Below, piece by piece: positions 1 to 8,252 of a stretch of 64,000 nucleotides of DNA. The DNA lies in NCBI RefSeq assembly GCF_051628905.1, contig NZ_CP157575.1, forward strand, positions 1,798,001 to 1,862,000, in the 5' to 3' direction. Positions within the stretch are counted from its first letter, which is position 1, and the number at the start of each line of letters is the position of its first letter. The notes under the pieces are model-generated. The model was not told where the DNA came from, made no database searches, and saw nothing but the letters and a program-made list of their open reading frames with translations. The DNA is from Asaia sp037151935 (GTDB lineage Bacteria; Pseudomonadota; Alphaproteobacteria; Acetobacterales; Acetobacteraceae). Made by a program: the position numbers and the translations under genes.

Positions 1-932
1 TCGACCGCGCAACCGGCAAGCCGCTGCCTGAATTCCCGGTGGTTGAAAAACCTGCTCCGGCCAGCACGATGTCCGACGACCCGCGCAGCCCGACCCAGCC
101 CTGGTCGACCGCTTTCCCGCGTCTCGCCTTCCCTGATCTGAAGGAAAGCGACATGTGGGGCATGTCGCCCATCGACCAGCTCTTCTGCCGCATCAAGTTC
201 CGCAAGGCGCGCTATCTGGGCGAGTTCACCCCACCTGCACTCGACAAGCCGAATATCGAATATCCCGGCTATAACGGTGGCAGCGACTGGGGCAGCATGG
301 CCTATGACCCGGAATCGGGCATCGTCATCGCCAACTGGAATTCGACGCCGATGTACGACCAGCTCATCACCCGTAAAAAGGCCGATGCTCTGGGCCTCAA
401 GCCGATCGACAACCCCCATTACAACCCGGCTGGCGGTGGCGCCGAAGGCAATGGCGCTCAGGCTGACACACCCTATGGCATCGTCGTGACACCGTTCTGG
501 AACCAGTACACGGGCATGATGTGCAACAAACCGCCCTACGGCATGATCGAAGCGATCGACATCAAGACCAAGAAGGTCCTGTGGTCGCGTCCGCTCGGCA
601 CGGCCCGCGCCAACGGCCCGTGGAACACGCCTACCGGTCTGCCGCTCAATATCGGCACGCCCAATAACGGCGGTTCGGTCATCACCAAGGGCGGTCTCGT
701 CTTTGTGGCAGCAGCAACCGACAACCAGATCCGTGCCATCGATATCCGCACGGGCAAGGATGTCTGGTCCGATGTGCTGCCTGGCGGCGGTCAGGCCAAC
801 CCGATGACCTATGAAGTCAACGGCAAGCAGTACGTCGCCATCATGGCAGGCGGTCACCACTTCATGATGACCCCCGTCACCGATCAGCTCGTAGTCTACG
901 CTCTGCCCGACACGGCAGAACAGAAGCACTGA
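1..932 (+). CDS. Membrane PQQ-dependent dehydrogenase, C-terminal part (left-truncated)
   Basis: The reading frame is open from base 3 and has no start inside the window; the GTG at 39 is internal. About 310 C-terminal residues are present. They show the quinoprotein beta-propeller signature of the glucose/quinate/shikimate (or glycerol/polyol) dehydrogenase family: the SPTQPWS stretch, the GGSDWGSMAYDP segment and the closing GGGQANPMTYEVNGKQY and GGHHF motifs. Members of this family oxidise sugars or polyols in the periplasm with pyrroloquinoline quinone and pass electrons to ubiquinone. The membrane N-terminus lies outside the window, so glucose dehydrogenase cannot be told from a polyol dehydrogenase. 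A strong terminator follows 50 bases after the stop. Confidence 0.93.
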   Translation, partial: DRATGKPLPEFPVVEKPAPASTMSDDPRSPTQPWSTAFPRLAFPDLKESDMWGMSPIDQLFCRIKFRKARYLGEFTPPALDKPNIEYPGYNGGSDWGSMAYDPESGIVIANWNSTPMYDQLITRKKADALGLKPIDNPHYNPAGGGAEGNGAQADTPYGIVVTPFWNQYTGMMCNKPPYGMIEAIDIKTKKVLWSRPLGTARANGPWNTPTGLPLNIGTPNNGGSVITKGGLVFVAAATDNQIRAIDIRTGKDVWSDVLPGGGQANPMTYEVNGKQYVAIMAGGHHFMMTPVTDQLVVYALPDTAEQKH

Positions 933-983
933 GCCGACACGCACTGAACGATCGTCGCACTGCCTCACGGTGAGACGTCAGAG

Positions 984-1016
984 AGGGCCGGGGAAGATTT
1001 CCCCGGCCCTTTTTTA
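984..1016 (+). terminator. Rho-independent terminator of the PQQ dehydrogenase gene
   Basis: A perfect 10-bp stem (AGGGCCGGGG at 984-993 with CCCCGGCCCT at 1001-1010) with a 7-base loop is followed at once by six T residues. It lies between the dehydrogenase stop and the glycosyltransferase. Confidence 0.93.
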
Positions 1017-1072
1017 TTGGGGCCGCCTTGTTTCCTCTCCCTGAGGCGCGCGCTTCATGCTACCGCCAAGGC

Positions 1073-2254
1073 ATGTCGCGCCACTGCCCTCATATCCTTC
1101 AGGTTCTCCCGGCCCTCGGCACGGGGGGGATCGAACAGGGCACCGTCGAAATGGCAGAGGCGATCATTGCCGCAGGTGGCCGCGCCCTCGTCGCCGGCGC
1201 CACAGGACCGTTGGTCCCAAAACTGCTCTCCATCGGGGCCCGCCATATCGATCTGCCGCTCGGGCAGAAATCGCCACTCGCCATCTGGCGCAATGCCAGG
1301 AGTCTTACCCAACTCATCCGCGACGAACGCATTGATCTCGTTCACGCGCGCTCACGCGCGCCAGCCTGGGCCGCCTGGCGCGCCACGCGGCAAACGGGTA
1401 CGCCCCTCGTCACCACATGGCACGGCGTCCATAAGGCAGGCTTTCCCGGCAAGAAACGCTATAATTCTGTTCTTGCGCGCGGCAGGCGCGTCATTGCCAT
1501 CAGCACTTACATCGCGACCCGCCTCAAAGAGGAATATGGCATCGGCGAAGACAGTCTGCGTCTGATCCCCCGTGGGGCAGATATGGCGCACTTCGACCCG
1601 GATCTGGTCAATGGAGCCCGCATTCAGGCCCTTGCGGAGAAATGGCAGGTGCCGCCCGGCACGCCCGTGATCATGCTGCCCGGTCGTCTGACGCGATGGA
1701 AAGGCCAGCTATTGCTGCTTAAGGCCATGGCGCATTTGCAGGTCCAGCTTCCCGGCCCCTGGCTCTGCGTTCTCGTCGGCCCTGCCGACCCAAGAGACCG
1801 TTACGTGCAGGAACTCGAAGCCACCGCCACCCGGCTCGGCCTGCGCGAGCGCCTGCGCTTTGCAGGGCTGTGCCAGGACATGCCCGCTGCCTATGCCCTG
1901 GCCGATGCCGTCGCCGTGCCGTCGCTGCGCCCCGAGCCCTTCGGTCGCGTCGTGATCGAAGCGCAGGCCATGGGGCGCCCCGTTGTCGTCTCGGCCCAAG
2001 GGGGCGCCATGGAAACGGTGCTGCCCTATCGCACCGGGCTTCTCGTGCCCCCCGACGATGCCGCCGCCCTCGCCGAAGCTCTTCTCCAGATCCTTACGCT
2101 CTCGGACGGCGCCCGCACTCTTCTGGCCGAGACCGCCCGTCATCACATTGCAGAAAACTACACCACCCGGCAGATGCAATCCGCCACGCTCGCTGTTTAT
2201 GATGAACTGCTCGGTGGCTGCCTGTCAGACCGCTTTCTGGGACTCGCCTCATGA
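1073..2254 (+). CDS. Glycosyltransferase family 4 (GT-B fold)
   Basis: A 393-residue protein from the ATG at 1073. An in-frame TTG at 1028 would add 15 residues with no family resemblance, so the ATG is preferred. The N-terminal half carries the acceptor-domain glycine loop (LPALGTGGIEQ). The C-terminal half has the GT4 donor-site pattern EPFGRVVIEAQAMGRPVV with the paired glutamates, then GGAMETV. It probably transfers a nucleotide-activated sugar at the cytoplasmic face of the membrane, in LPS or exopolysaccharide assembly; donor and acceptor are unknown. Its stop overlaps the next small gene (ATGA at 2251-2254), which suggests translational coupling. Confidence 0.88.
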   Translation: MSRHCPHILQVLPALGTGGIEQGTVEMAEAIIAAGGRALVAGATGPLVPKLLSIGARHIDLPLGQKSPLAIWRNARSLTQLIRDERIDLVHARSRAPAWAAWRATRQTGTPLVTTWHGVHKAGFPGKKRYNSVLARGRRVIAISTYIATRLKEEYGIGEDSLRLIPRGADMAHFDPDLVNGARIQALAEKWQVPPGTPVIMLPGRLTRWKGQLLLLKAMAHLQVQLPGPWLCVLVGPADPRDRYVQELEATATRLGLRERLRFAGLCQDMPAAYALADAVAVPSLRPEPFGRVVIEAQAMGRPVVVSAQGGAMETVLPYRTGLLVPPDDAAALAEALLQILTLSDGARTLLAETARHHIAENYTTRQMQSATLAVYDELLGGCLSDRFLGLAS

Positions 2255-2439
2255 CCACGCCGCCACGCACCACCCTGACCGAAAAGGCGCAAGCCGATCT
2301 GGAAAAACGTCAGACGCGCGAGGCCGCGGCCCTGCGCGCCAATCTGCTGCGTCGCAAGGCGCAGGTGCGCAACCGTGCGGTAAAAGCCCCCGAAGACCAG
2401 GAAGCCCCGACAGGCTCCAACCCTGCTTCATCCTCCTGA
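2251..2439 (+). CDS. Small basic hypothetical protein
   Basis: A 62-residue protein starting inside the glycosyltransferase stop (ATGA). It is rich in Arg, Lys, Ala and Gln, with a likely single long helix from about residue 8 to 45 (EKAQADLEKRQTREAAALR) and a Pro/Ser-rich tail. It has no signal peptide or membrane segment. The ATGA overlap and the gene following 14 bases later support it as real. I do not recognise a named family and assign no function. Confidence 0.62.
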   Translation: MTTPPRTTLTEKAQADLEKRQTREAAALRANLLRRKAQVRNRAVKAPEDQEAPTGSNPASSS

Positions 2440-2452
2440 AAGGAACATGATC

Positions 2453-2746
2453 ATGTCCAAGGTTCTCTATGCGACCATGCGCGCCCTGCCCGGCAAGCGC
2501 GAGGAAATCGCCCGCCTGCTGACCGCACTGGCCACCGACGTGCGCAACGAACCCGGCAACGAGCGCTTTGTCGTCTATACGCTCGAGGAAGATCCCGATT
2601 TCTTCCATGTGGAAGAAACCTATCGCGATGAAGACGCCTTCAAGGCCCATATGGGCATGGAGCACGGCAAGGTCTTCAACAACGCTATCAAAAACCTTGT
2701 CGAAGGCGGTGGCTCCAAGGTCGTCTTCCTGACCCATATCGCCTGA
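2453..2746 (+). CDS. Antibiotic biosynthesis monooxygenase (ABM) domain protein
   Basis: A 97-residue single-domain protein with the dimeric alpha/beta-barrel ABM pattern: a beta strand (KVLYATMRALPGKREEIARLL), then ERFVVYTLEEDPDFFHVEETYRDED and a C-terminal helix that includes HMGMEHGK. The family includes cofactor-free monooxygenases and quinol-oxidising enzymes such as YgiN, and many members have no known role. The ATG at 2453 is chosen over 2447 because AGGA at 2441-2444 is at proper distance from it. It appears to sit in the same transcription unit as the glycosyltransferase. Confidence 0.82.
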   Translation: MSKVLYATMRALPGKREEIARLLTALATDVRNEPGNERFVVYTLEEDPDFFHVEETYRDEDAFKAHMGMEHGKVFNNAIKNLVEGGGSKVVFLTHIA

Positions 2747-2828
2747 TCACCTCTGGCGGTTTGCAGAGCCGCAGCGCTGGCGCTAGACCTGCAAACCCCA
2801 TTCTCCTCACCTGACTGGAAATTGCGCC

Positions 2829-3380
2829 ATGCCCATCATGCCAGATAGCTGGATCCGTCAAATGGCCCAGGAAAAGGGCATGATCGAACCCTTCGTCGAG
2901 GCGCAGAAGCGCGAAGGCGTCATTTCCTACGGCCTGTCTTCCTATGGCTATGACGCCCGCGTCGGCGAAGATTTCAAGATCTTCACCGATGTCGATAACG
3001 CCGTCGTCGACCCCAAGCAGTTCGCCGCCAACAGCTTCGTTACCCGCACGGGCGACATCACTATTCCACCCAACAGCTTCGCCCTGGCCCATACGGTGGA
3101 ATATTTCCGCATCCCTCGCGACGTGCTCGTGGTCTGCCTCGGCAAATCCACCTATGCCCGCTGCGGCATCATCGTGAACGTGACCCCGCTCGAACCCGAA
3201 TGGGAAGGTCAGGTCACGATCGAAATCAGCAACACTACCAAACTGCCCGCCCGCATCTACGCCAATGAAGGCATCTGCCAGTTCCTGTTTTTCCAGGGCG
3301 CCTCGCCTTGCGAAACCAGCTACGCCGATCGTGCCGGCAAATACATGAAGCAACTCGGCGTCACGACGCCTCGTCTCTAA
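2829..3380 (+). CDS. dcd: dCTP deaminase
   Basis: A 183-residue protein matching Dcd throughout. It deaminates dCTP to dUTP in thymidylate synthesis. Visible signatures are SYGLSSYGYDARVG, FALAHTVEYFRIPRD, the active-site region CLGKSTYARCGIIVNVTPLE and the C-terminal NEGICQFLFFQG. The length is close to the family norm (about 185-193). It lies 82 bases after the ABM gene; a palindromic repeat cluster follows its stop. Confidence 0.96.
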   Translation: MPIMPDSWIRQMAQEKGMIEPFVEAQKREGVISYGLSSYGYDARVGEDFKIFTDVDNAVVDPKQFAANSFVTRTGDITIPPNSFALAHTVEYFRIPRDVLVVCLGKSTYARCGIIVNVTPLEPEWEGQVTIEISNTTKLPARIYANEGICQFLFFQGASPCETSYADRAGKYMKQLGVTTPRL

Positions 3381-3382
3381 GG

Positions 3383-3525
3383 GGGTTCTCATGGGGCTTT
3401 GCCCCATACCTCACCAAAGGGCCGTCGCCCTTTGGATACCCGTTTGAAGGGATGAAAAGAGACGTGTCCCTTTCCGACGAGCGGAGCAGCGCCCCGCAGT
3501 CGCTTCACGACGAACGACTTTCCCT
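3383..3525. repeat. Intergenic GC-rich palindrome cluster (copy A)
   Basis: After dcd there are three short palindromic units: ATGGGGC-N3-GCCCCAT near 3391-3407, CAAAGGGC-N4-GCCCTTTGG near 3414-3434, and a GCGGAGCAGCGCCCCGCAG unit near 3480-3500. Closely similar units recur at 5811-5931 and 50864-51008. They may act as terminators or as a mobile palindromic repeat. Confidence 0.7.
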
Positions 3526-3546
3526 CATCTGACCTCTGTATGATTT

Positions 3547-3561
3547 TGAGAAGCATTCTCA
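3547..3561. promoter_or_regulatory. Candidate Fur box upstream of the GMC dehydrogenase operon
   Basis: TGAGAAGCATTCTCA matches the 7-1-7 Fur consensus TGATAATNATTATCA in 11 of 14 arms and is itself a near-perfect dyad. It lies about 82 bases before the ATG at 3644. It suggests iron-responsive repression of the downstream pair. Confidence 0.72.
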
Positions 3562-3643
3562 ATGACTTGCTGACAGACGCGCATTGGCAACTTTCACTGG
3601 TCCGGGCATGTTAGAGGCGTCATCACGGTTTTGGGAACGTACC

Positions 3644-4285
3644 ATGAGCCAGACTTCTCTGCCCCCCGCCATCGACCCGGATTATCTGGCGCTGCTGGAT
3701 TCCGATCGTATCTCGGGCCGCACCCGTCAGGTCATGGAGGAACGCGCCCAGACCAGCGACGCAGGCTACAAGCCGCGTCATCTCTCACAAACCGCCTATG
3801 ACGTGCTCGGCGCCCTCTCAGCGCGCGTCCTGCCCCAGGCCGCCATCCTTCCGGATGACACGATCAATATTGCTGCACGCATCGATTCAAGACTTGGATC
3901 GGCCGGAGATGGCTGGCGTTTCGCTTCCCTGCCACCGGATACAGAGGCCTATGAACTGGCACTGACCGGGATCGATACCGCAGCCAGGCAGCGTCATGGG
4001 GCCGGTTTCACCGGGATCGACGCCGAATTGCAGGATAGCCTCGTCCACACCATGGCAGAAGGCGCCCTCAGCACGGAAACGCTCGATTCGACCCAGATGC
4101 GCGCCTGGTTTGCGGATCTGCGTGCGGATTGCGTGCAGATCTTCATCAGCCACCCGGCCGTCCAGGCACAGCTCGGCATTGACGCCGTTTTCAACGGTGG
4201 CGATGGGCTCTTTCAGGGTTTCTCGGCCATGGGAGAGGGCGTCAACGAGCCGTGGGAGCCTACAGCAAGGGGGAACGGCCAATGA
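3644..4285 (+). CDS. Gluconate 2-dehydrogenase subunit 3 family protein (small subunit of a GMC dehydrogenase)
   Basis: A 213-residue protein from the ATG at 3644; a longer reading from 3584 lacks support. It has the all-helical pattern of the gluconate 2-dehydrogenase gamma-subunit family: LSQTAYDVLGALSARVLP near the N-terminus, then the RHGAGFTGIDAELQDSLV segment and VFNGGDGLFQGFSAMGEG near the C-terminus. Such subunits pair with a GMC flavoprotein and often help its folding and Tat export. No twin-arginine signal is visible here. The stop overlaps the start of the GMC gene (ATGA at 4282-4285), so the two are probably a translationally coupled complex. Confidence 0.82.
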   Translation: MSQTSLPPAIDPDYLALLDSDRISGRTRQVMEERAQTSDAGYKPRHLSQTAYDVLGALSARVLPQAAILPDDTINIAARIDSRLGSAGDGWRFASLPPDTEAYELALTGIDTAARQRHGAGFTGIDAELQDSLVHTMAEGALSTETLDSTQMRAWFADLRADCVQIFISHPAVQAQLGIDAVFNGGDGLFQGFSAMGEGVNEPWEPTARGNGQ

Positions 4286-5802
4286 ACAGCCGTCGCTTCG
4301 ACGACCATGAAACGGTCGATGTCGTAGTTGTGGGTACGGGTGCCGGTGGCGCACCGCTGCTGGCAGAGCTCGCACGCTCGGGCCTGAAAGTGGTGGCGCT
4401 CGAAGCCGGTCCGCGCTTCGATCCGCGCCAGCATACGCCCGATGAGGCGACGGCCTCTGAAATCTACTGGCTGGAGGAACGCCTGTCTGGCGGCGCCAAC
4501 CCCATGGCGTTCGGCGGCAATAACAGCGGCACGGGCGTCGGCGGGTCGATGCTGCATTTCGGGGCCTTCATGCCTCGCATCGATGCGCGCGACATGCGCC
4601 TGCATTCCGAAACTGGCAAGGGCGTGGACTGGCCTTTCGGCTATGAAACGCTGCTCCCCTATATCGAGCGTGTCGAAAGCGAGATCGGCGTCTCCGGTCC
4701 CGAAAACTACCCATGGGACCCCGAGCGTCGCTATGCCTATCCGCCCCCGCAGCGCAATGGCGCTGCGCAAGCCATGGCGCGCGGCTGCGACTCACTCGGT
4801 ATTCGCAATGCCGATGGCCCGACTGCGCTCATCACCCGTGACTGGGGCAATCGAAAAGCCTGTGTGGGCTGCGGTGCCTGCCATCAGGGCTGCCGCAACG
4901 GTGCAAAATCGAGCACGGACGTTACCTATCTGCCGCTGGCCGTTTCCGCTGGCGCTGAAATCCGCCCGAACTGCTTTGTGCATGGCATCGAACGCGATAG
5001 CGCGGGCCGCGTGACAGCAGTCGTTTATCGAGAGAACGGCGAAGACCGCAAACAACGCTGCGCTGCTCTCGTTCTCGCCGCTGGCGCGGTCGAAACGGCG
5101 CGTCTGCTGCTCCATACCGGGCTTGCCAATCGCAGCGGCCAGGTCGGGCGCAACTACATGGCGCATATCTCGACCCAGGTCTGGGGTCGGTTCGACGAGA
5201 TCATTCGCCCCAATAAGGGTTATCCGTCGCTGACCATCACCGAAGACATGATGCGCCCGAAGGATGCCGATTTCGCTGGTGGCTATCTCATCCAGTCACT
5301 CGGCATGATGCCCCTGACATGGGCTACGGGCGTGGCGCGAGGGCGCGGTCTCTGGGGTGACGCCCTGACCGATTATCTGCGCGGCTATAATTACATGGCC
5401 GGGCTCGGCGCCCATGGCGACTGCCTGCCGAGCGACGATAATCTCGTCACGCTATCGGACGAGATCGGTCGTGCCGGGGTGCCCAAGCCAAAAATCACGT
5501 TCAGCTACGGCCCCAACGAACAGGCTATGCATGAACACATGGCGCGCACCATGACCGCCATCTGGGAAGCCGCAGGCGCCAAGGACATCTGGGCTATGGA
5601 TCGTGCTGCTCATATGATCGGCACCTGCCGCATGGGTACCGACCCCGACGACTCAGTCGTCGATCCATTCGGTCGCAGCCATGATATCGATAATCTCTGG
5701 ATCAGCGATCACTCGATCTTCCCGAGTGCCACCGCTGCCAACCCTGCGCTCGCCATCATGGCCCTGAGTCTGCGTACCGCCGAAGCCATCAAGGCAAAAT
5801 AA
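4282..5802 (+). CDS. GMC-family FAD dehydrogenase with a ferredoxin-like Cys motif
   Basis: A 506-residue flavoprotein. The FAD Rossmann motif GTGAGGAPLLAEL lies near residue 18, and the C-terminal GMC block runs from HMIGTCRMG to SDHSIFPSATAANPALAIMA with the expected His residues. A CX2CX2CX3C motif lies at about residues 194-204 (ACVGCGACHQGCRNG), which can bind an iron-sulfur cluster; FAD-glucose dehydrogenases of this family carry one near the same place. The start is fixed by the ATGA overlap with the small subunit and a purine-rich site (AAGGGGGAA) just upstream. There is no cytochrome c subunit next door, unlike classic three-subunit gluconate or sorbitol dehydrogenases. The substrate is unknown. 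A Fur box precedes the operon. Confidence 0.88.
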   Translation: MNSRRFDDHETVDVVVVGTGAGGAPLLAELARSGLKVVALEAGPRFDPRQHTPDEATASEIYWLEERLSGGANPMAFGGNNSGTGVGGSMLHFGAFMPRIDARDMRLHSETGKGVDWPFGYETLLPYIERVESEIGVSGPENYPWDPERRYAYPPPQRNGAAQAMARGCDSLGIRNADGPTALITRDWGNRKACVGCGACHQGCRNGAKSSTDVTYLPLAVSAGAEIRPNCFVHGIERDSAGRVTAVVYRENGEDRKQRCAALVLAAGAVETARLLLHTGLANRSGQVGRNYMAHISTQVWGRFDEIIRPNKGYPSLTITEDMMRPKDADFAGGYLIQSLGMMPLTWATGVARGRGLWGDALTDYLRGYNYMAGLGAHGDCLPSDDNLVTLSDEIGRAGVPKPKITFSYGPNEQAMHEHMARTMTAIWEAAGAKDIWAMDRAAHMIGTCRMGTDPDDSVVDPFGRSHDIDNLWISDHSIFPSATAANPALAIMALSLRTAEAIKAK

Positions 5803-5810
5803 AGGGTTTC

Positions 5811-5931
5811 CAAAGGGCGACTGCCCTTTGGCAGGGCATGGGGCAGAGCCCCATATCCCCGCAATCGAACTCAATCAGGGGGCAAGCCCCCTCCCCCGGA
5901 AAGGGGCTTGCCCCCTTTCATCCCATTTTTA
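5811..5931. repeat. Intergenic GC-rich palindrome cluster (copy B)
   Basis: Palindromic units follow the GMC gene: CCAAAGGGC-N5-GCCCTTTGG near 5810-5832, ATGGGGC-N3-GCCCCAT near 5838-5856, and a large inverted repeat of GGGGGCAAGCCCC and GGGGCTTGCCCCC near 5878-5917. The first two match units of the cluster at 3383-3525. Lying between convergent genes, they may serve as a bidirectional terminator. Confidence 0.72.
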
Positions 5932-5978
5932 CGAAGCTCCGCCCTCTCTCTGATCAGAGGAGAGGCGGCGGCGTCTGA

Positions 5979-7241
5979 CTATTCGCGAATGCGTTCGATA
6001 TCGGCGCCAACGGCAGAGAGTTTGCGATCGACCGCCTCGTACCCACGATCGAGGTGATAGATACGGCTCAGCGTGGTCTCGCCCTGCGCGCCGAGACCGG
6101 CAATGATCAGCGAAAAGGACGCGCGCAGATCGGTCGCCATCACAGGGGCGCCTGAAAGCTTCTCGACGCCACGGATGATAGCGGAAGACCCATGAACATT
6201 GACACGTGCGCCCATGCGATTGAGTTCGGGCACGTGCATGAAGCGGTTTTCGAAAATGGTTTCCGTCACCATTGAGGCGCCCTCGGCGACGGCAAGCATG
6301 GCCATGAACTGGGCCTGCATGTCAGTCGGAAAGCCTGGATAGGGCTCGGTCATGATATCCACACCCTTGAGCGGGCCGTTGCGGCGCACGCGAATGGCGT
6401 TTTCCTCTTCGAGCACCTCCACGCCCGCTTCCTCAAGCGTCCGCACTACCGCGCCCAGATCGCGTACCCGCCCACCGATCAGACGCAGGTCACCACCCGT
6501 GATGCCCGCAGCACAGGCATAGGTGCCGCATTCGATACGATCGGCCATGATGGCATGTTCGGCGCCGGTCAGGGCCTCGACACCATCAATCACCAGCGTG
6601 CCGGTACCGGCACCGGCGATGCGCGCGCCCATCCGGTTGAGACACTCGACCAGATCGCCGATCTCGGGCTCACGTGCGGCATTGACGATCTCCGTGCGCC
6701 CTTTGGCCAGCGTCGCCGCCATCAGCAGGTTTTCGGTAGCCCCAACGGAAGCAAACGGCAGAAGGATGCGATCGCCCACGAGCCCGCCAGGAGCGCTGGC
6801 ATTGATATAGCCGTTTTCAAGATGGATCTTGGCCCCAAGCGTTTCGAGCCCCTTCAGATGAAGGTCGACCGGACGCGTACCGATGGCGCAGCCACCCGGC
6901 AGCGACACGCGCGCCTCATGCGCGCGCGCCAGAAGCGGGCCGAGCACCAGAATCGAGGCGCGCATTTTCGATACGATATCGTAAGGCGCTTCGATGGATG
7001 TGATGGGGCCGCCGATCGAGAGCGTGCGCCCTTCTGCATCGACAGGATCGACCGCGATGCCATGCTGGCGCAGCAGGGTCTGCATGGTCTCGATATCGGC
7101 GATTTTCGGCACGTTGGAGAGAATAAGGCGTTCCGAAGTGAGAAGCCCTGCCACCATGAGCTTGAGACCGGCATTCTTGGCGCCGCCGATCACGATCTCG
7201 CCCTCAAGACGCCTGCCGCCACGTATGATGAAACGGTCCAT
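5979..7241 (-). CDS. murA: UDP-N-acetylglucosamine 1-carboxyvinyltransferase
   Basis: A 420-residue cytoplasmic enzyme of the EPSP-synthase fold. It catalyses the first committed step of peptidoglycan synthesis, moving enolpyruvate from PEP to UDP-GlcNAc. The substrate lysine-asparagine pair is at 22-23 (GGAKNAGLK), and the catalytic cysteine is C118 in PGGCAIGTRPVDLH, so the protein should be fosfomycin-sensitive by family logic. TEPYPGFPTDMQAQ and the C-terminal DLRASFSLIIAGL are intact. It stands alone, convergent with the GMC operon. Confidence 0.98.
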   Translation of the reverse strand: MDRFIIRGGRRLEGEIVIGGAKNAGLKLMVAGLLTSERLILSNVPKIADIETMQTLLRQHGIAVDPVDAEGRTLSIGGPITSIEAPYDIVSKMRASILVLGPLLARAHEARVSLPGGCAIGTRPVDLHLKGLETLGAKIHLENGYINASAPGGLVGDRILLPFASVGATENLLMAATLAKGRTEIVNAAREPEIGDLVECLNRMGARIAGAGTGTLVIDGVEALTGAEHAIMADRIECGTYACAAGITGGDLRLIGGRVRDLGAVVRTLEEAGVEVLEEENAIRVRRNGPLKGVDIMTEPYPGFPTDMQAQFMAMLAVAEGASMVTETIFENRFMHVPELNRMGARVNVHGSSAIIRGVEKLSGAPVMATDLRASFSLIIAGLGAQGETTLSRIYHLDRGYEAVDRKLSAVGADIERIRE

Positions 7242-7349
7242 GATCTGTCGCTCCTGAAGGATGAGGCTCTCGCGGGAAAGTGTCTTCTCTCCCCCTTCAT
7301 CATGGCGGCGTCAAGGCATCAATTGGGCATGTCTGCCGCGGTATGCGGA

Positions 7350-8078
7350 TCAGCCTCCGCGGGCGATATTTTCAAGTACAGGCAGGTTGAGCAGGGTGAC
7401 CTGCGTGACCTGGGTGATGGTGATCAGCTTTTCACGCTGAAGCGCATTGAGCGTACGGCTGACCGTCTCGATGGTCAGCCCGAGATAATCGGCAATACCA
7501 GTGCGACTCATAGGCAGATGAAGGACGATCTCGCTTGTCGGCGAGCGGCGATGCTGCTCAAGCAGAAAACTGGCCAGACGTTCACGCGCTGTTTTGCGCC
7601 CAAGCAGCAACATGCTTTTTTGCGCCTGAACCAGCTCACGAGAGGCCTCTTCCATCAAACGGTTTTCGAGATCGGGAAATTCGCGCCGCAGCGTATTGAG
7701 GCCAGAACGGGAGAAACGACACAGCGACAGTAATCCGAGCGCTTCCGCGCTGAACGCATATGTCGTGCCACTGGCCAGCCCCAGAAAATCACCGGCTTGG
7801 GCAAAACCTGTTATCTGGCGTCGCCCATCCGGCATGAGCGAGAAAAGCGTGGCATGTCCCGATGTTACGATGAAGAAATCGCTCGCCGCCTCGCCCTCGT
7901 GAATGAATGTCTTACCAGAGGTCACAGCAAGGCGATGGGAGTATTGAGAGAGCCGTGCCATGTGAATTGGATCGATCACAGAACAAATGCTGCGTGGCCG
8001 CGCCTCGCAATGAAGACACTGCCCGCAACTGCCACAAGATCCGAGCATACTGATACTTTCCCTCGCCTGGGAATCCAT
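7350..8078 (-). CDS. FNR/CRP-family regulator with an intact [4Fe-4S]-type cysteine set
   Basis: A 242-residue regulator. The N-terminus has Cys at 15, 18, 21, 24 and 32, and an internal Cys at 120 that aligns with FNR C122, so an oxygen-labile cluster is plausible. The cyclic-nucleotide-like barrel spans about 40-125, the dimer helix about 140-175, and the HTH about 189-215. The recognition helix reads ETVSR, the E-xx-SR signature of FNR proteins that bind TTGAT-N4-ATCAA. In Alphaproteobacteria such proteins (FnrL, FixK types) control microaerobic respiration. It is divergent from the OmpW gene, and a matching box lies between them. Confidence 0.9.
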   Translation of the reverse strand: MDSQARESISMLGSCGSCGQCLHCEARPRSICSVIDPIHMARLSQYSHRLAVTSGKTFIHEGEAASDFFIVTSGHATLFSLMPDGRRQITGFAQAGDFLGLASGTTYAFSAEALGLLSLCRFSRSGLNTLRREFPDLENRLMEEASRELVQAQKSMLLLGRKTARERLASFLLEQHRRSPTSEIVLHLPMSRTGIADYLGLTIETVSRTLNALQREKLITITQVTQVTLLNLPVLENIARGG

Positions 8079-8111
8079 GACGAAATTAGTCCTCTTTTTT
8101 AGTTACTATTC

Positions 8112-8126
8112 TTGTTATGTTAACAA
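8112..8126. promoter_or_regulatory. Perfect 6-3-6 inverted repeat upstream of the FNR-like gene
   Basis: TTGTTA-N3-TAACAA lies 34 bases upstream of the regulator start. It is a perfect AT-rich dyad in a GC-rich genome, so an operator, possibly autoregulatory, is reasonable. No specific protein can be named. Confidence 0.45.
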
Positions 8127-8180
8127 TAAGTCACATACTGTGGCCAATTCTCCACGGTCATCACCACGGTTATAGCATGT

Positions 8181-8194
8181 TTGACATGGATCAA
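8181..8194. promoter_or_regulatory. FNR box between the FNR-like gene and the OmpW gene
   Basis: TTGACATGGATCAA fits the FNR/FnrL anaerobox TTGAY-N4-ATCAA. Its first six bases are also a consensus -35 (TTGACA) for the OmpW direction, with a weak -10 (CATAGC, 8205-8210) 18 bases on. It lies about 60 bases before the OmpW start and about 105 bases before the regulator start. Confidence 0.75.
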
Positions 8195-8252
8195 GGCGCG
8201 GCATCATAGCGCATGGTGAGAGAACGTCACTGTTTAATCACGGATGACGTCG

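Noticed and set aside
6555..7733. A 392-codon open frame on the plus strand across murA and the FNR-like gene
   Set aside because: It is antisense to two genes with complete catalytic and DNA-binding motifs, has no recognisable domain, and reflects the open-frame bias of GC-rich DNA.
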